Below are positions 34,607 to 43,932 of a stretch of 64,000 nt of DNA, piece by piece (positions within the stretch are counted from its first letter, which is position 1; every line of letters starts with the position of its first letter). The position numbers were made by a program, and so were the translations under genes. The notes below the pieces were generated by a model. The model saw only the letters and a program-made list of their open reading frames with translations, was not told the origin of the DNA and ran no database searches. Source of the DNA: Candidatus Zixiibacteriota bacterium (GTDB taxonomy: Bacteria > Zixibacteria > MSB-5A5 > GN15 > JACZUZ01); contig JAJRPJ010000015.1 of the NCBI GenBank assembly GCA_024280835.1, positions 1 to 64,000 of the forward strand. Reading direction: 5' to 3'.

Positions 34607-35484
34607 TTATTGTCGGTAGGGTTGTTACGACCCCTGTGTCGAGCGGTCACCTTACCGCTCAACCAGTCATGCACACCGGCCTCTTTGGCACAGGCGTTGA
34701 TACTCTCGTGTAATTCAGGGTCACCGCGCGCTTGAGTTGCATCGATTATTGCGTTGAGGGCACGGCTTTGTCGGCGCCAGTAACCAAAAGCCATAGCGCC
34801 AATACCAAGTACGAAAACTAAACTTCCGCCGTAGATTGCATATTGGAGGCCGACGAAAGTTTTTGATTGTGCAAAGGTTGTGTCAACCTGGCGGATACGA
34901 ATGCGCAGTGAGTCAGTCACTTCGACCATAATCTTGTGAAGCGCCGGTTCCAGCGCATCACGTAGTCCGATAGCTAATCCTTCAACCAAGCGTTTGCCTA
35001 ATGTGTCCCCGACTACAGCGAAGGCGCCAGGTAGAGTGCGACTAAGCTCCAGAGCTAACTCTCGGGCGGTGTTGCGTGCGAGAAGAGTAGCGCGTCCTTC
35101 CAATAGGTCGAGGTTTTCTGTTAGAAGTTGGTGTACTGATTCGTTTAATTCGGTTCTGACACTTCGGGCAAAACGCAGGGCAATGCTATCTGAAACACCA
35201 CCAATAGCAATAGTCAGGCTGTCCATTTGATTGCGCACTGGCTCCATGACAATTAACTGAAAAGTCCTATCCAGATGTGCGCTCGCCGAGTCCATCAGGC
35301 GCCTTTCCAACTCCAACAGTGTAGAGTCTTTCTTTGCCACTACCTCCAAAGCGCCAGAGCCGATGCTGCGACCAATCGAGCGACCGGCAAAACATCCGGT
35401 GGCTCCGAGTCCTAGTGTTATGAGAAAGCCGTATGTGAGGGGACTAAAAACGATTTGTCGATAATGTTTTACAATTCTAGTCAT
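34603..35484 (-). CDS. Unrecognised membrane-anchored helical protein
   Basis: 293 aa. A hydrophobic N-terminus (PLTYGFLITLGLGATGCFAG) could be a membrane anchor or a weak lipoprotein signal. A long helical stretch rich in Asp/Ser/Leu/Arg with heptad-like spacing follows (residues 45-225), then a second membrane segment (YAIYGGSLVFVLGIGAMAFGYW) and a basic tail. No enzymatic motif is seen. The 4-base overlap with the glycosyltransferase gene shows translational coupling. Confidence 0.7.
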   Translation of the reverse strand: MTRIVKHYRQIVFSPLTYGFLITLGLGATGCFAGRSIGRSIGSGALEVVAKKDSTLLELERRLMDSASAHLDRTFQLIVMEPVRNQMDSLTIAIGGVSDSIALRFARSVRTELNESVHQLLTENLDLLEGRATLLARNTARELALELSRTLPGAFAVVGDTLGKRLVEGLAIGLRDALEPALHKIMVEVTDSLRIRIRQVDTTFAQSKTFVGLQYAIYGGSLVFVLGIGAMAFGYWRRQSRALNAIIDATQARGDPELHESINACAKEAGVHDWLSGKVTARHRGRNNPTDNK

Positions 35485-35622
35485 ATAGTTAATATGTCGG
35501 ATATGTGTGTGAGTTGCAAGGTTGTCGTAGGAGCAGGGCGATGACAGCTATAAATTGGCACATGAAGAAATAGCCGCATTGAAAGTGTAAAGTCGAAACC
35601 GCAAGGGTTTGGACCTATGATA

Positions 35623-36108
35623 CTAAGACCGTGACTTGCCAGATTCATTGGAAATGTTGTTAGGAATCTTTTTCGGGAAGGACATCTTAACCAATCCATA
35701 CCAGAGAGGAAGGAAAAATGTACTCATGACCCAAACCATTCGATTTGGTCTAGTTTCAAAACTTAGATATTCGAATTTGAAGAAGTAGAGACTAAGAGAA
35801 GTTAAGAAAGTAGTCACTGTGACTAGAATTAGCCATGGTTTGTGTCTCCAATAAGGTGGGAGGTTTTCAATTGAGGATTCGTTCCTGACGTCATATCGCC
35901 AGCATTTGAAAGTCGTTGTGATTAGTATCGATTGGCCTGAACCTAAGTACATTGGAACAATCTGATTGTAAAACCGAACAGCCCATTCGCTGTTTGGATA
36001 TATCAATGCAAAAGTCATAGGTGTCAGGAAGAGTCCCGCAGCGCAAAGAATTAAGATCGCATCTTCGTAAGAAACGCCAATTACGGAGCGTTTTTGCATA
36101 TTTATCAT
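35623..36108 (-). CDS. Unrecognised four-segment membrane protein
   Basis: 161 aa with hydrophobic segments at about 15-37, 48-66, 92-113 and 126-146, and a polar C-terminus (KKIPNNISNESGKSRS). It follows rnhA by 24 bp on the same strand. No family recognised. Confidence 0.6.
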   Translation of the reverse strand: MINMQKRSVIGVSYEDAILILCAAGLFLTPMTFALIYPNSEWAVRFYNQIVPMYLGSGQSILITTTFKCWRYDVRNESSIENLPPYWRHKPWLILVTVTTFLTSLSLYFFKFEYLSFETRPNRMVWVMSTFFLPLWYGLVKMSFPKKIPNNISNESGKSRS

Positions 36109-36132
36109 TATTCTATCGTGCGCACAATCTAT

Positions 36133-36591
36133 TTACTTGTATTTCTCAAGCTCCGCAACTGCTAGGGAGTCTACTAGTTCGTTCATTTCGTTGCCGGAGT
36201 GGCCTTTGACCCATTTCCAGGTTACTTCGTGGGTGGAGGCGATTTGGTCTAGTTCTTGCCAAAGTTCTTTGTTGATGACTGGTTTTTTGGCGGCGGTTTT
36301 CCAGCCGTTCTTCTTCCAATTGTGAATCCAGCTTTCGATACCGTTCTTGACATAAGTTGAATCAGTGATGAGTGTCACACGGCAGGGGAGTTTCAGCTTC
36401 TTGAGCGCTTCGATGGCCGCGGTTAGTTCCATGCGGTTGTTAGTGGTGTTCTTGGCGCCGCCGCTGATGCTGTCACGTTTGGCGCCAGACTGTAAAGCCG
36501 CCGCCCATCCGCCGGGGCCTGGATTACCACTGCAAGCGCCGTCAGTGTAAATTGTCACTGACGGCGCATTAAGTAATTTGTTTTCGGTCAT
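36133..36591 (-). CDS. rnhA: Ribonuclease HI
   Basis: 152 aa. The four catalytic carboxylates are in place: Asp17 ([14 protein letters not shown]), Glu55 (NNRMELTAA), Asp77 (LITDSTYV) and Asp141 (NELVDSLA), with His131 in [10 protein letters not shown]. It removes the RNA strand of RNA-DNA hybrids. It lies 6 bp after the haem-binding protein gene, presumably in one transcript. Confidence 0.96.
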   Translation of the reverse strand: MTENKLLNAPSVTIYTDGACSGNPGPGGWAAALQSGAKRDSISGGAKNTTNNRMELTAAIEALKKLKLPCRVTLITDSTYVKNGIESWIHNWKKNGWKTAAKKPVINKELWQELDQIASTHEVTWKWVKGHSGNEMNELVDSLAVAELEKYK

Positions 36592-36597
36592 GTAATT

Positions 36598-37248
36598 CTA
36601 GTCACCGTCTTCGTCATCATCGTCATCGTCATTGTCACCGTGCTCATTCTCTGTTGGCAACTGCATTTGATGGAGAGAATACACCTCTTTGATTGAGGTT
36701 GCGCTATTTTCAATCCAGTTAAAGAGCTTTTGTTGTTTCTCACCTTCAATCAATGTGCCCCAATGCATCATGCGATAGGCGAAAATTGGCATCTCACCTT
36801 CGCTGACTTCTTCCTTAATTTCTTCCAGTTGTGCCAATTGCGTGGCGTGTCCGCCGAAGGGAAAGTCCTTTTCCATATCCAAATGTTTGCGGGCTTCTTC
36901 GATGTCGTCCATAATCATTTGTTTGATTATGGGCAATGACTGGTACCATGGAAGCTTTCCTTGGGCGCTGTGGCAGTCATAGCAACTTGTTATCAGCATC
37001 GGTTTAACCGTGTTGTATGACACTCCGATTGCGGCGTAGACACTATCGAGAGCCGCGCTGAAAAGGGCGAGTTCTTCGTCAGTTTTGCTGCTTGAATCTG
37101 AAGAGGATATTGTAGTTGTCGTTGCGTCGGTTGCGCCATGTTCTTCATCGCCGTGCGAGTATCCGATTGTGATAAGTATGCTCCATAATAATATGGGGGC
37201 GAAGACTGCTTTCCATTTGCTGGTCTTGTGCTTGATTATGTGTTGCAT
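36598..37248 (-). CDS. Exported haem-binding (CxxCH) protein with aspartate-rich tail
   Basis: 216 aa with AAAGGAC before the ATG. A signal peptide (AVFAPILLWSILITIGYSHG) is followed by an acidic spacer and a Haem_bd-type domain: one haem site in TSCYDCHSAQGKLPWYQSLP, DDIEEARKHLDM, and a GEMPIFAYRMMHW motif whose Met is a likely axial ligand. The C-terminus is extremely acidic (HGDNDDDDDDEDGD). It is probably a periplasmic monohaem cytochrome-like protein matured by the Ccm system. Redox partner unknown. Confidence 0.85.
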   Translation of the reverse strand: MQHIIKHKTSKWKAVFAPILLWSILITIGYSHGDEEHGATDATTTTISSSDSSSKTDEELALFSAALDSVYAAIGVSYNTVKPMLITSCYDCHSAQGKLPWYQSLPIIKQMIMDDIEEARKHLDMEKDFPFGGHATQLAQLEEIKEEVSEGEMPIFAYRMMHWGTLIEGEKQQKLFNWIENSATSIKEVYSLHQMQLPTENEHGDNDDDDDDEDGD

Positions 37249-37269
37249 ATTCGTCCTTTCGTTGAGTGA

Positions 37270-39348
37270 TTATTTTAGATATTTATCGAACCATTTGGAA
37301 ATCCAGTGTAAGCGCGCGACACGTCTGTCTGGCCGTCCGTGCCGTGAGAGTCCATGCGGCTCTTCTGGGAAGCGCACCATCTCGACCGTTTTGCCAAGCC
37401 ACTTTAGTTTTACAAACATTTGCTCAGCTTGTTCAATGTGACAGCGCAAGTCTTGTTCGCTGTGAATAATCAAAACGGGTGTTTTGACATTCTTGCCGAG
37501 ATAAGTGATTGGTGAACACTTGCGATAGTTTTCTGGGTTTTCCCACGGTTGGCCGTCGAACTCGCGATACAATTCAAAGCCGATGTCCGATGAGCCAACG
37601 AAGCTGAACAAATCGACTACTGAGCGTTGTGTGACCGCGGCTTTGAAGCGGTTGTTATGTCCGATAACCCAATTGGTCATATAGCCACCATAGGAGCCGC
37701 CTGTGATTCCGAGTTTGTTTTGGTTGACGAATTTCAAATCCGAGAGATAGTCAGTGGCGGCCATCACGTCTTTGTAATCCAAATCACCCCAGCCTCCACA
37801 GATAGCCGCGGCAAAAGTTTCACCGCGTCCGTTGCCGCCCCGTGGGTTGGTATAGAAAACAACATAGCCTTTGGCGGCGAGATAATTCATTTCATGGAAA
37901 AACGTATTGCCATACTGAGCGCGCGGACCGCCATGTACATTTAGAATCGCAGGGTAGCGCTTATTGGCGTTGAAATTTGGAGGCAGTGTTAACCAGCCCT
38001 GAATTCGAGTACCGTCGAAACTCTTGAACCACTTTTCAGTCGTTCTACCAAGGTTGATTTTCGCCAGAGTGTCAGCATTGACACCAGTGCAGCGCTGGAT
38101 GTTTTCGTCGCCATGATATTGCGCGGGGAGAGTGTAGAGTTCAGGCGTGTTTTTCAAATTGGACATGACAACCGCGGCTGTGCGAGTCTTGCCATTGAGT
38201 GAGAAGGCTTTGATGTGCATCGGCTTCTCTGTTACACGTGTCGGCATGTCGCCTGAGCGAGTGGCATAGAATAGATGTGTGTTACCTGTGTCACTACCGA
38301 CGAAGTAAATGCGTTTACCGTCGGCTGAGAATTTTAGCGCTCCAGAGAAGCTGGCATCGCCGATGTCGCCGATAGTTTGGTCGGTGGCATGACGGTCGAA
38401 TTTGGCAATGATATTTTTGGCAGTGGTTGAGCCAGCGCTGGGCATCAGCCAGATATGCGTATTAGTGACGCCCCAGCCGTCATCGATGTCGTCGTGACCG
38501 AGGAAAGCTAGTGTTTTGCCGTCAGGTGAGAGCGCCAGCGCCATTTTGGGGCCGACTGGTGATTTCAGTTTTTTGATTTTGCCACCTGAGGCAGGGAAGA
38601 CGAAAATATCCGAGAAGGCTGAGTAGCGATCGACATCCTTTTTGTCACAGGCGATGAAGTAGACTTTCTTACCATCGGGTGAGAGGGTCACGGCTTCATG
38701 GTTTAGTTTGCCACGGCTAATTTGTTTGGCAGAGCTGTCGGCGGTATTGACTGTCCAAACTCCTGTTGGTGAGTTGGGTAGGTAACCCGCGCCGTCGAGA
38801 CGGTAGAAGAAGCGTGTGACATGCCGAAAGAGTGGAGCTTCCTTCTTTTTCTTTTCGTCTTTTTCATCGAAGGAATCACTTTTTGTGAATGAAAAGAGTA
38901 AACGCTTGCCATCGGGGAACCATTGCAGTTGGCCGAAAGAGCCATCGAGTTCGAGAAGTTTACGCTCAGAGCCGCCGTCGGGTGAGATTAAATAAATAGC
39001 GGTCTTCTTGTCGCGTGTGGAAACAAAGGCCAGTGTTTTGCCGTCAGGTGACCAAGACAAATTACGGTCATTGACTTCGCCGAAAGTATATTGACGGCAG
39101 GACTGATTTTCTAAGTCGTGAATATGAATACAGGTGAAATAGCGTTTGTGTTCGGCGTTGATTGTCTCGACAGTATAGGCGACTCGTTTTTCATCGGGGC
39201 TGATAGCTGCCTCGGCGACAATTGAGAAATCATATAAATCTTCAGCAGTTAAGGTATGCTTGGATTTCATCGCGGAAGACTTGCGAGAAACTTTTGGCGC
39301 TTTTGCGGCGGTTCTGGCTTTGGATTTTGTTTTTGCCTTGGGAGTCAT
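37270..39348 (-). CDS. S9 family prolyl oligopeptidase / acylaminoacyl peptidase
   Basis: 692 aa. The N-terminal propeller is made of WD40-like PD40 blades (SPDGKTLAFVS, SPDGKKVYFIA, SPDGKTLAFLG, SADGKRIYFVG). The C-terminal alpha/beta hydrolase has nucleophile Ser552 in GGSYGGYM, acid in HSEQDLRCHIEQ and His in EEPHGLSRHG. It cleaves short peptides or N-acylated amino acids. The first 25 residues are Lys/Ala-rich (TPKAKTKSKARTAAKAPK) without a signal peptide, so it is probably cytosolic. The next gene starts 21 bp downstream. Confidence 0.94.
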   Translation of the reverse strand: MTPKAKTKSKARTAAKAPKVSRKSSAMKSKHTLTAEDLYDFSIVAEAAISPDEKRVAYTVETINAEHKRYFTCIHIHDLENQSCRQYTFGEVNDRNLSWSPDGKTLAFVSTRDKKTAIYLISPDGGSERKLLELDGSFGQLQWFPDGKRLLFSFTKSDSFDEKDEKKKKEAPLFRHVTRFFYRLDGAGYLPNSPTGVWTVNTADSSAKQISRGKLNHEAVTLSPDGKKVYFIACDKKDVDRYSAFSDIFVFPASGGKIKKLKSPVGPKMALALSPDGKTLAFLGHDDIDDGWGVTNTHIWLMPSAGSTTAKNIIAKFDRHATDQTIGDIGDASFSGALKFSADGKRIYFVGSDTGNTHLFYATRSGDMPTRVTEKPMHIKAFSLNGKTRTAAVVMSNLKNTPELYTLPAQYHGDENIQRCTGVNADTLAKINLGRTTEKWFKSFDGTRIQGWLTLPPNFNANKRYPAILNVHGGPRAQYGNTFFHEMNYLAAKGYVVFYTNPRGGNGRGETFAAAICGGWGDLDYKDVMAATDYLSDLKFVNQNKLGITGGSYGGYMTNWVIGHNNRFKAAVTQRSVVDLFSFVGSSDIGFELYREFDGQPWENPENYRKCSPITYLGKNVKTPVLIIHSEQDLRCHIEQAEQMFVKLKWLGKTVEMVRFPEEPHGLSRHGRPDRRVARLHWISKWFDKYLK

Positions 39349-39694
39349 TTGTTGTTTCCAATCTATTTTTGCTGAATGTATCTACAGTAAATTGTTTGTG
39401 GGAGAATCTGCCCCTACTAACTTTTGGGGTGAATTCAAATTTTGTCGATGCGCCGACTTAGAACTGTCGGTAATGGGAATGTATATCGCATTTTATGACT
39501 GACGCAAGTGTTTAGCGGGATGAAGGTCACGTTAATGGAGTCAAATGTCTCAATTTCAGTACTAAAATGTACTGTTTTGGTTGCCAGAGGCTGGAACTTT
39601 CATATATTATCTGCCGTTGTATTGGGGGTTGATACGACAGCAAATATAGACCGTTACGCTCTATTGTTGTAAACAACATTGTTGATTGGAGTGT
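39349..39694. other. Divergent intergenic region before the fused E1 gene
   Basis: Gap between the S9 peptidase (minus) and the E1 unit (plus). It should hold promoters for both directions, but I see no convincing hexamer pair. Short palindrome TGTTG-TAAA-CAACA near 39667 is the only structure. Confidence 0.25.
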
Positions 39695-39814
39695 ATGTGG
39701 AAAACAATAGAACTTACATTGTTTGTTATTGTGTTTATAGTAATTCTGGTTTGTCAAGATTCTGGTAAGAAACACCGTAACAATCATTTAGCTCTAGTAA
39801 TATTAGGAGAGTAG
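39695..39814 (+). CDS. Putative 39-aa single-span membrane peptide upstream of the E1 gene
   Basis: ATG 39695 is preceded by GGAG at 39688-39691, rather close. The frame encodes MWKTIELTLFVIVFIVILVC then a basic stretch (GKKHRNNH) and ends two bases before the TTG start of the E1 gene. One membrane span and tight position are suggestive; length alone is not. Could be a chance frame or a leader peptide for the E1 gene. Confidence 0.3.
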   Translation: MWKTIELTLFVIVFIVILVCQDSGKKHRNNHLALVILGE

Positions 39815-39816
39815 TT

Positions 39817-42117
39817 TTGGAAACTCTGGCTTTAATAGAATCAGTAACACACTACGACGCCAAGAATAAGAAAAAGGCGCCAGCAAAAAATCAGCGTTTA
39901 GCTGACTATGCGAATTTAACACCACCTGAGGTTCAGAATATGCTTCGCTCTATGCTAATAGCGAGACGTATTGAACGCGAAGAGAAATTGCTCTTGAGAC
40001 GCGGCTATACCCGATTTTTCATCGGTTGTGGTGGTAAGGAATTGGCTGATGTCAGCATCGCTCAATTCACAACTCTGACAGATCCGTTTATGGGCTACTA
40101 TCGCGATAAGGCGCTGGATATGCATCGGAATCAGGGTTTGATTCGCGAGAAAATCTATGAAGCGATTGGTGATGCTCGCGGGCGCTCTTCGGGTGGAGTT
40201 TCGATTCCAGCCCATCCAGCTTTTCCTGAACTTGCTATTCTACCAACGGCATCCTGCACAGGTTCACAGGCAATGCCAGCTATGGGCTTGGCTTGTGCTA
40301 TCAAGAATCCAACACCTGTGTCAGCACAGTCTCAATATCCAGGTGGAGCCTATCCGAAGGACGCAGTTTCGGTTTGTTCGATTGGCGACGGCGCTACTTC
40401 TTCAACTGAGTATCATCGCGCTGTTTTTAACTCTGTCCAAGATAAGGCCAGCATAGTTTGGAGTATTCTCAATTGTGGCTGGGCGATTTCGGTAGCAGTT
40501 GATGAGCAGTATCCAGACGGAGACCCGACGACGCAGTTTAAGGGCTATGAGAAGTTTGGTTTGAAGATTTATCATATCGATGGAACTGATATTAAAGATA
40601 CGCTCAAGCAATTGCCAGAAGCGATTAAGTATACGCGTGATGGTAATGGTCCTGTTGTTATTAATTTTAAGGTGACTCGTGAGGGCAGCCATTCGGGTTC
40701 AGATGATCAGGCGTTTTATATGCATCCTGATGAACAGGCCTGGCACACCGATAATGATGCGATTCTCAAAACGTGCAAGACATTGATTGAAGACCGCATT
40801 ATCACAAAAGATGAAATCTCCGCTATGTGGGACGAGATTGATAAAGAAGTCTCGACAATCGCCACTGAAGTTCTGGATTCATTCCAGACCAAGACTCTTG
40901 ATGGAATCATGGCGACGGTCAACAGCTATGACTGGGATAAAACCCAAGCGACTTGGAGTAGGTATCGCACGGCGATGAAAGATTCTCGCGAGGACTTATT
41001 CAAGAAGTATCACAAAGCTGGTTATTTTAGTTCACCTGAAGTTCCAGAGAAACTTGGGCCGATGACTTTCCGTCATGCTGTTAACTATGCTCTTTTTGAT
41101 ATTTTCTCAATGACCACTGATGCGGTTCTCTTTGGTGAGGATGTTGCTGATTGGTCGGGTCGGATGATTAAAGAGAAGAAACTTCGCAAGAATATGAAAG
41201 GCAAAGGCGGCGTGTTTCTGATGAGTAAGCATCTACAAGATGCTTTTGGAAACGACCGTTGCTGGAACTCTTCGCTTGATGAATCTGGAATTCTTGGCCG
41301 CGCTGTGGGACATTGTTTCCAAGGGCGTCGTCCATTGCCAGAGATTCAGTTCTTAGACTATATGTCACCAGCTTATCAAGTGTTGAAAGATAGAATCGCG
41401 ACAATGAATCAACTTTCCAATGGACAGTGGTCATTGCCAATGGTTATCCGCACAACATTCGGTGGCTATAAGCAGGGCGCTGGAGCTTTCTGGCATTCTG
41501 AGTCTAATATGGGAACTTGGATGCAAATGCCTGGATTGCAGATTGTGACGCCATCGAACGGACGTGATGCGGTCTTGTTATTGCGTAGCGCTTGGGCGTC
41601 CGATGATCCAGTTTTGTTCTGTGAGTCAGTGGCTTTGTACAATCGTCACGATTGGGAAGGTATTCCTCTGGAGACAGAGTATCCTGATATCGATGAGATG
41701 TTACCGCTTGGCGTTGGCGCCACATATTTGGCCGAAAATACTGATTGCGCAGTTATCACCTACGGTGCGACTGTGGCAATGTCACTCAAAGTTGCCGAAG
41801 TTATGCGCGAAAAGGGTGTTGGATTGCGAGTGGTTGATTTGCGCACTTTGGCTCCACTGGATAATGATATTATTCGCAAAACCGCTGAGGAGTGTGGTCG
41901 CGTTGTGATTGTCACTGAAGATAGGTTCCATGGTGGTTGTGGACCGACGATTGCGGCAGTTATCACCTCAGGTGAGACTATTGATTCGCTTGAGGCTCCG
42001 ATCGAGATTGTGCATGCTGTTAATGCTCGTGTCGCTTATGGCGAAGACGGTGATGAGGCTTGTTTGCCGACAGTCGATAAGATTGTCGCGGCAATTACCA
42101 AGACGGTTAACTACTAG
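39817..42117 (+). CDS. Fused alpha/beta E1 component of a 2-oxoacid (branched-chain type) dehydrogenase
   Basis: 766 aa. Start codon is TTG with AGGAGAG 7 bases before. The alpha part (to about residue 395) has the TPP/Mg motif GDGATSS...NCGWAIS; the beta part begins near LGPMTFRHAVNYALFD and includes EDVADWSG, the central GGYKQGAGAFWHSE and the C-terminal VVDLRTLAPLD. E1 decarboxylates a 2-oxoacid and passes the acyl group to the lipoyl E2. Single-chain alpha-beta fusions of this type are common in Bacteroidota-related lineages. E2 and E3 genes are not in the window. Substrate could be branched-chain oxoacids or pyruvate. Confidence 0.9.
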   Translation: METLALIESVTHYDAKNKKKAPAKNQRLADYANLTPPEVQNMLRSMLIARRIEREEKLLLRRGYTRFFIGCGGKELADVSIAQFTTLTDPFMGYYRDKALDMHRNQGLIREKIYEAIGDARGRSSGGVSIPAHPAFPELAILPTASCTGSQAMPAMGLACAIKNPTPVSAQSQYPGGAYPKDAVSVCSIGDGATSSTEYHRAVFNSVQDKASIVWSILNCGWAISVAVDEQYPDGDPTTQFKGYEKFGLKIYHIDGTDIKDTLKQLPEAIKYTRDGNGPVVINFKVTREGSHSGSDDQAFYMHPDEQAWHTDNDAILKTCKTLIEDRIITKDEISAMWDEIDKEVSTIATEVLDSFQTKTLDGIMATVNSYDWDKTQATWSRYRTAMKDSREDLFKKYHKAGYFSSPEVPEKLGPMTFRHAVNYALFDIFSMTTDAVLFGEDVADWSGRMIKEKKLRKNMKGKGGVFLMSKHLQDAFGNDRCWNSSLDESGILGRAVGHCFQGRRPLPEIQFLDYMSPAYQVLKDRIATMNQLSNGQWSLPMVIRTTFGGYKQGAGAFWHSESNMGTWMQMPGLQIVTPSNGRDAVLLLRSAWASDDPVLFCESVALYNRHDWEGIPLETEYPDIDEMLPLGVGATYLAENTDCAVITYGATVAMSLKVAEVMREKGVGLRVVDLRTLAPLDNDIIRKTAEECGRVVIVTEDRFHGGCGPTIAAVITSGETIDSLEAPIEIVHAVNARVAYGEDGDEACLPTVDKIVAAITKTVNY

Positions 42118-42140
42118 TTTTTAGGTTTTTTGAGTATTTG

Positions 42141-42193
42141 GAGCCGTTTCAAGTGGTGCATTTTTGCTACCGCATGAAACGGCTCTTTTTTTT
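42141..42193 (+). terminator. Rho-independent terminator after the E1 gene
   Basis: GAGCCGTTTCA (42141-42151) pairs perfectly with TGAAACGGCTC (42175-42185), followed by eight T. Confidence 0.92.
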
Positions 42194-42316
42194 GCGTTCA
42201 AGTCCGATGAGACGTGTAGAATCATTGATTGAGATAGAATTCAAACCCGAACAATTTTGATTGACAGTGTCTGGGTAACTGCTCGATATTAGTTGTGTAG
42301 AGTGGGAAAGCTATCC

Positions 42317-43765
42317 GTGACCCGCAAACTATTCAAACAAAGTATGTATAGAGAGCAACTAGAGACACATAAGGGAATTCAGAGCATTCATTTGCTGTGG
42401 GTGGCGATGATATTTCTTACTCTAGCTATGGCGGTTTTGCAATTCTTTGTCCCTCCGATGGCTTTAATCGGCGCTATTATCGCGATTGCTTTCGGTACTT
42501 ACACAATGACAAAGCCTTATCTTGGCCTATTGCTCTATTATTTCATTATGGAACTTAGACCTGCGGAGCTAATACCTGGTTTGGCCTCGGTTGGTATCGA
42601 GAAAGTTGTTGTTGGGATGTTGGTCGTTTCGTATGCAATTGTTTCGTTGCTGAGGGACAAAAAAATATCAATCGTTATGCACCCAATTCTGTGGGCTATT
42701 CTGGCATTCTTTCTGGTCCAAGTGATGTCTGGGTTTGTGTCGGTCGAGTTAACTCTGACATTTGAGCATAATATTGAATACGTCAAAGGCATCGTCTTGG
42801 TAATTCTGGTAGTGCAGATTCTAAATCGTCCAGAGCGATTTCGTGGCTTTGTTTGGTTATATATTACTATGATGGCTTACTTAGCGATTTCTGGCGTGAT
42901 TGCTTACATGACAGGCAATGTAATTGTCGCCCAAGGAATCGAGAGAATCCAAAGCTTGACTAGCGCAGGTGGGGATCCTAATTCGTTGGCGACTTCGATT
43001 GACATTTCACTGCCGTTCGTTTTGATTCTAATCAGTCGCGCCAAGACGCTTTGGCTTAGGGGCGTGCTGGTGATGTTCGCGGGATTCATGGCCTATGCCG
43101 TAATCCTGTCTGGATCCCGTGGTGGGTTGCTAGGTTTGCTTGTGGGCATGTTTCTGTTGTGGCTCACTTCAAAAAAGAAAATTACTTACGGCGCTATTGC
43201 GGTTGTTGTTATCTTTGGCGCAGCTTCCCTCATGCCCAAGCAGTATATTGAGCGTTATTCGACAATCGCTTCTTATGCCGAAGGTGGTGAAGTTGATGCC
43301 TCTACACAAGGCAGATATGACGCTTGGGAGGCGGGTTGGAATATGTTTACCGACCATCCAATAATGGGAGTTGGCGCCAATACATTCGGATGGGCGCATG
43401 CCGAAATGTACTCGCCACAGTTTCAGCGAAGCAGCCTCAAAGCGCATAGTATGTATTTTCAGATTATTGCAGAGCTTGGATTAGTAGGTGTGCTGAGTTT
43501 TGTTACACTGCTAGTCATGGTAGTTCTTTATAATCTTAGAATACAAAAAATTCTGAAGCGTATTGGTGGAGAAGACGCGGAATGGTACTTGGGAGTTTCT
43601 AGAGCTATCGTTATCTCAATTTTTGTTTTGTGTTTTACCGCGATATTCGGTCATTCACTATATCGTTTTCATTGGTTGTTTGTGGGGGCTTTGACAGTTG
43701 CGATGTATAGAATTGCTATTTTGAGGGTTCATAGCGAGGACGAAGATGTAGCTATAAGAGTTTAG
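42317..43765 (+). CDS. O-antigen ligase/polymerase-like membrane protein
   Basis: About 482 aa; start is uncertain between TTG 42293, GTG 42317 (GGGA upstream, chosen) and ATG 42344. Ten or more membrane segments and a large loop with SRGGLLGLLVG, GRYDAWEAGWNMFTDHPIMGVGANTF and KAHSMYFQIIAELG match the Wzy/WaaL (PF04932) signature. Members join O-antigen or other polysaccharide to lipid A core or polymerise repeat units in the periplasm. It starts a surface-polysaccharide region with a methyltransferase and a flippase farther on. Confidence 0.85.
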   Translation: MTRKLFKQSMYREQLETHKGIQSIHLLWVAMIFLTLAMAVLQFFVPPMALIGAIIAIAFGTYTMTKPYLGLLLYYFIMELRPAELIPGLASVGIEKVVVGMLVVSYAIVSLLRDKKISIVMHPILWAILAFFLVQVMSGFVSVELTLTFEHNIEYVKGIVLVILVVQILNRPERFRGFVWLYITMMAYLAISGVIAYMTGNVIVAQGIERIQSLTSAGGDPNSLATSIDISLPFVLILISRAKTLWLRGVLVMFAGFMAYAVILSGSRGGLLGLLVGMFLLWLTSKKKITYGAIAVVVIFGAASLMPKQYIERYSTIASYAEGGEVDASTQGRYDAWEAGWNMFTDHPIMGVGANTFGWAHAEMYSPQFQRSSLKAHSMYFQIIAELGLVGVLSFVTLLVMVVLYNLRIQKILKRIGGEDAEWYLGVSRAIVISIFVLCFTAIFGHSLYRFHWLFVGALTVAMYRIAILRVHSEDEDVAIRV

Positions 43766-43932
43766 TGTCTAAAGACTTGCGAGGAACATGCTTTGTCCGA
43801 TACTAGGAAAGAGTAACTAGATTCCTCAATAGGAGAATCTACTACTTTGATGCTAAGTATAATCTTTGTAGGTTATATTTAGTTTAGGCAACTCGCCGAA
43901 TTCACTTCAGTGACCAGTTCAAGGAGATAGTT

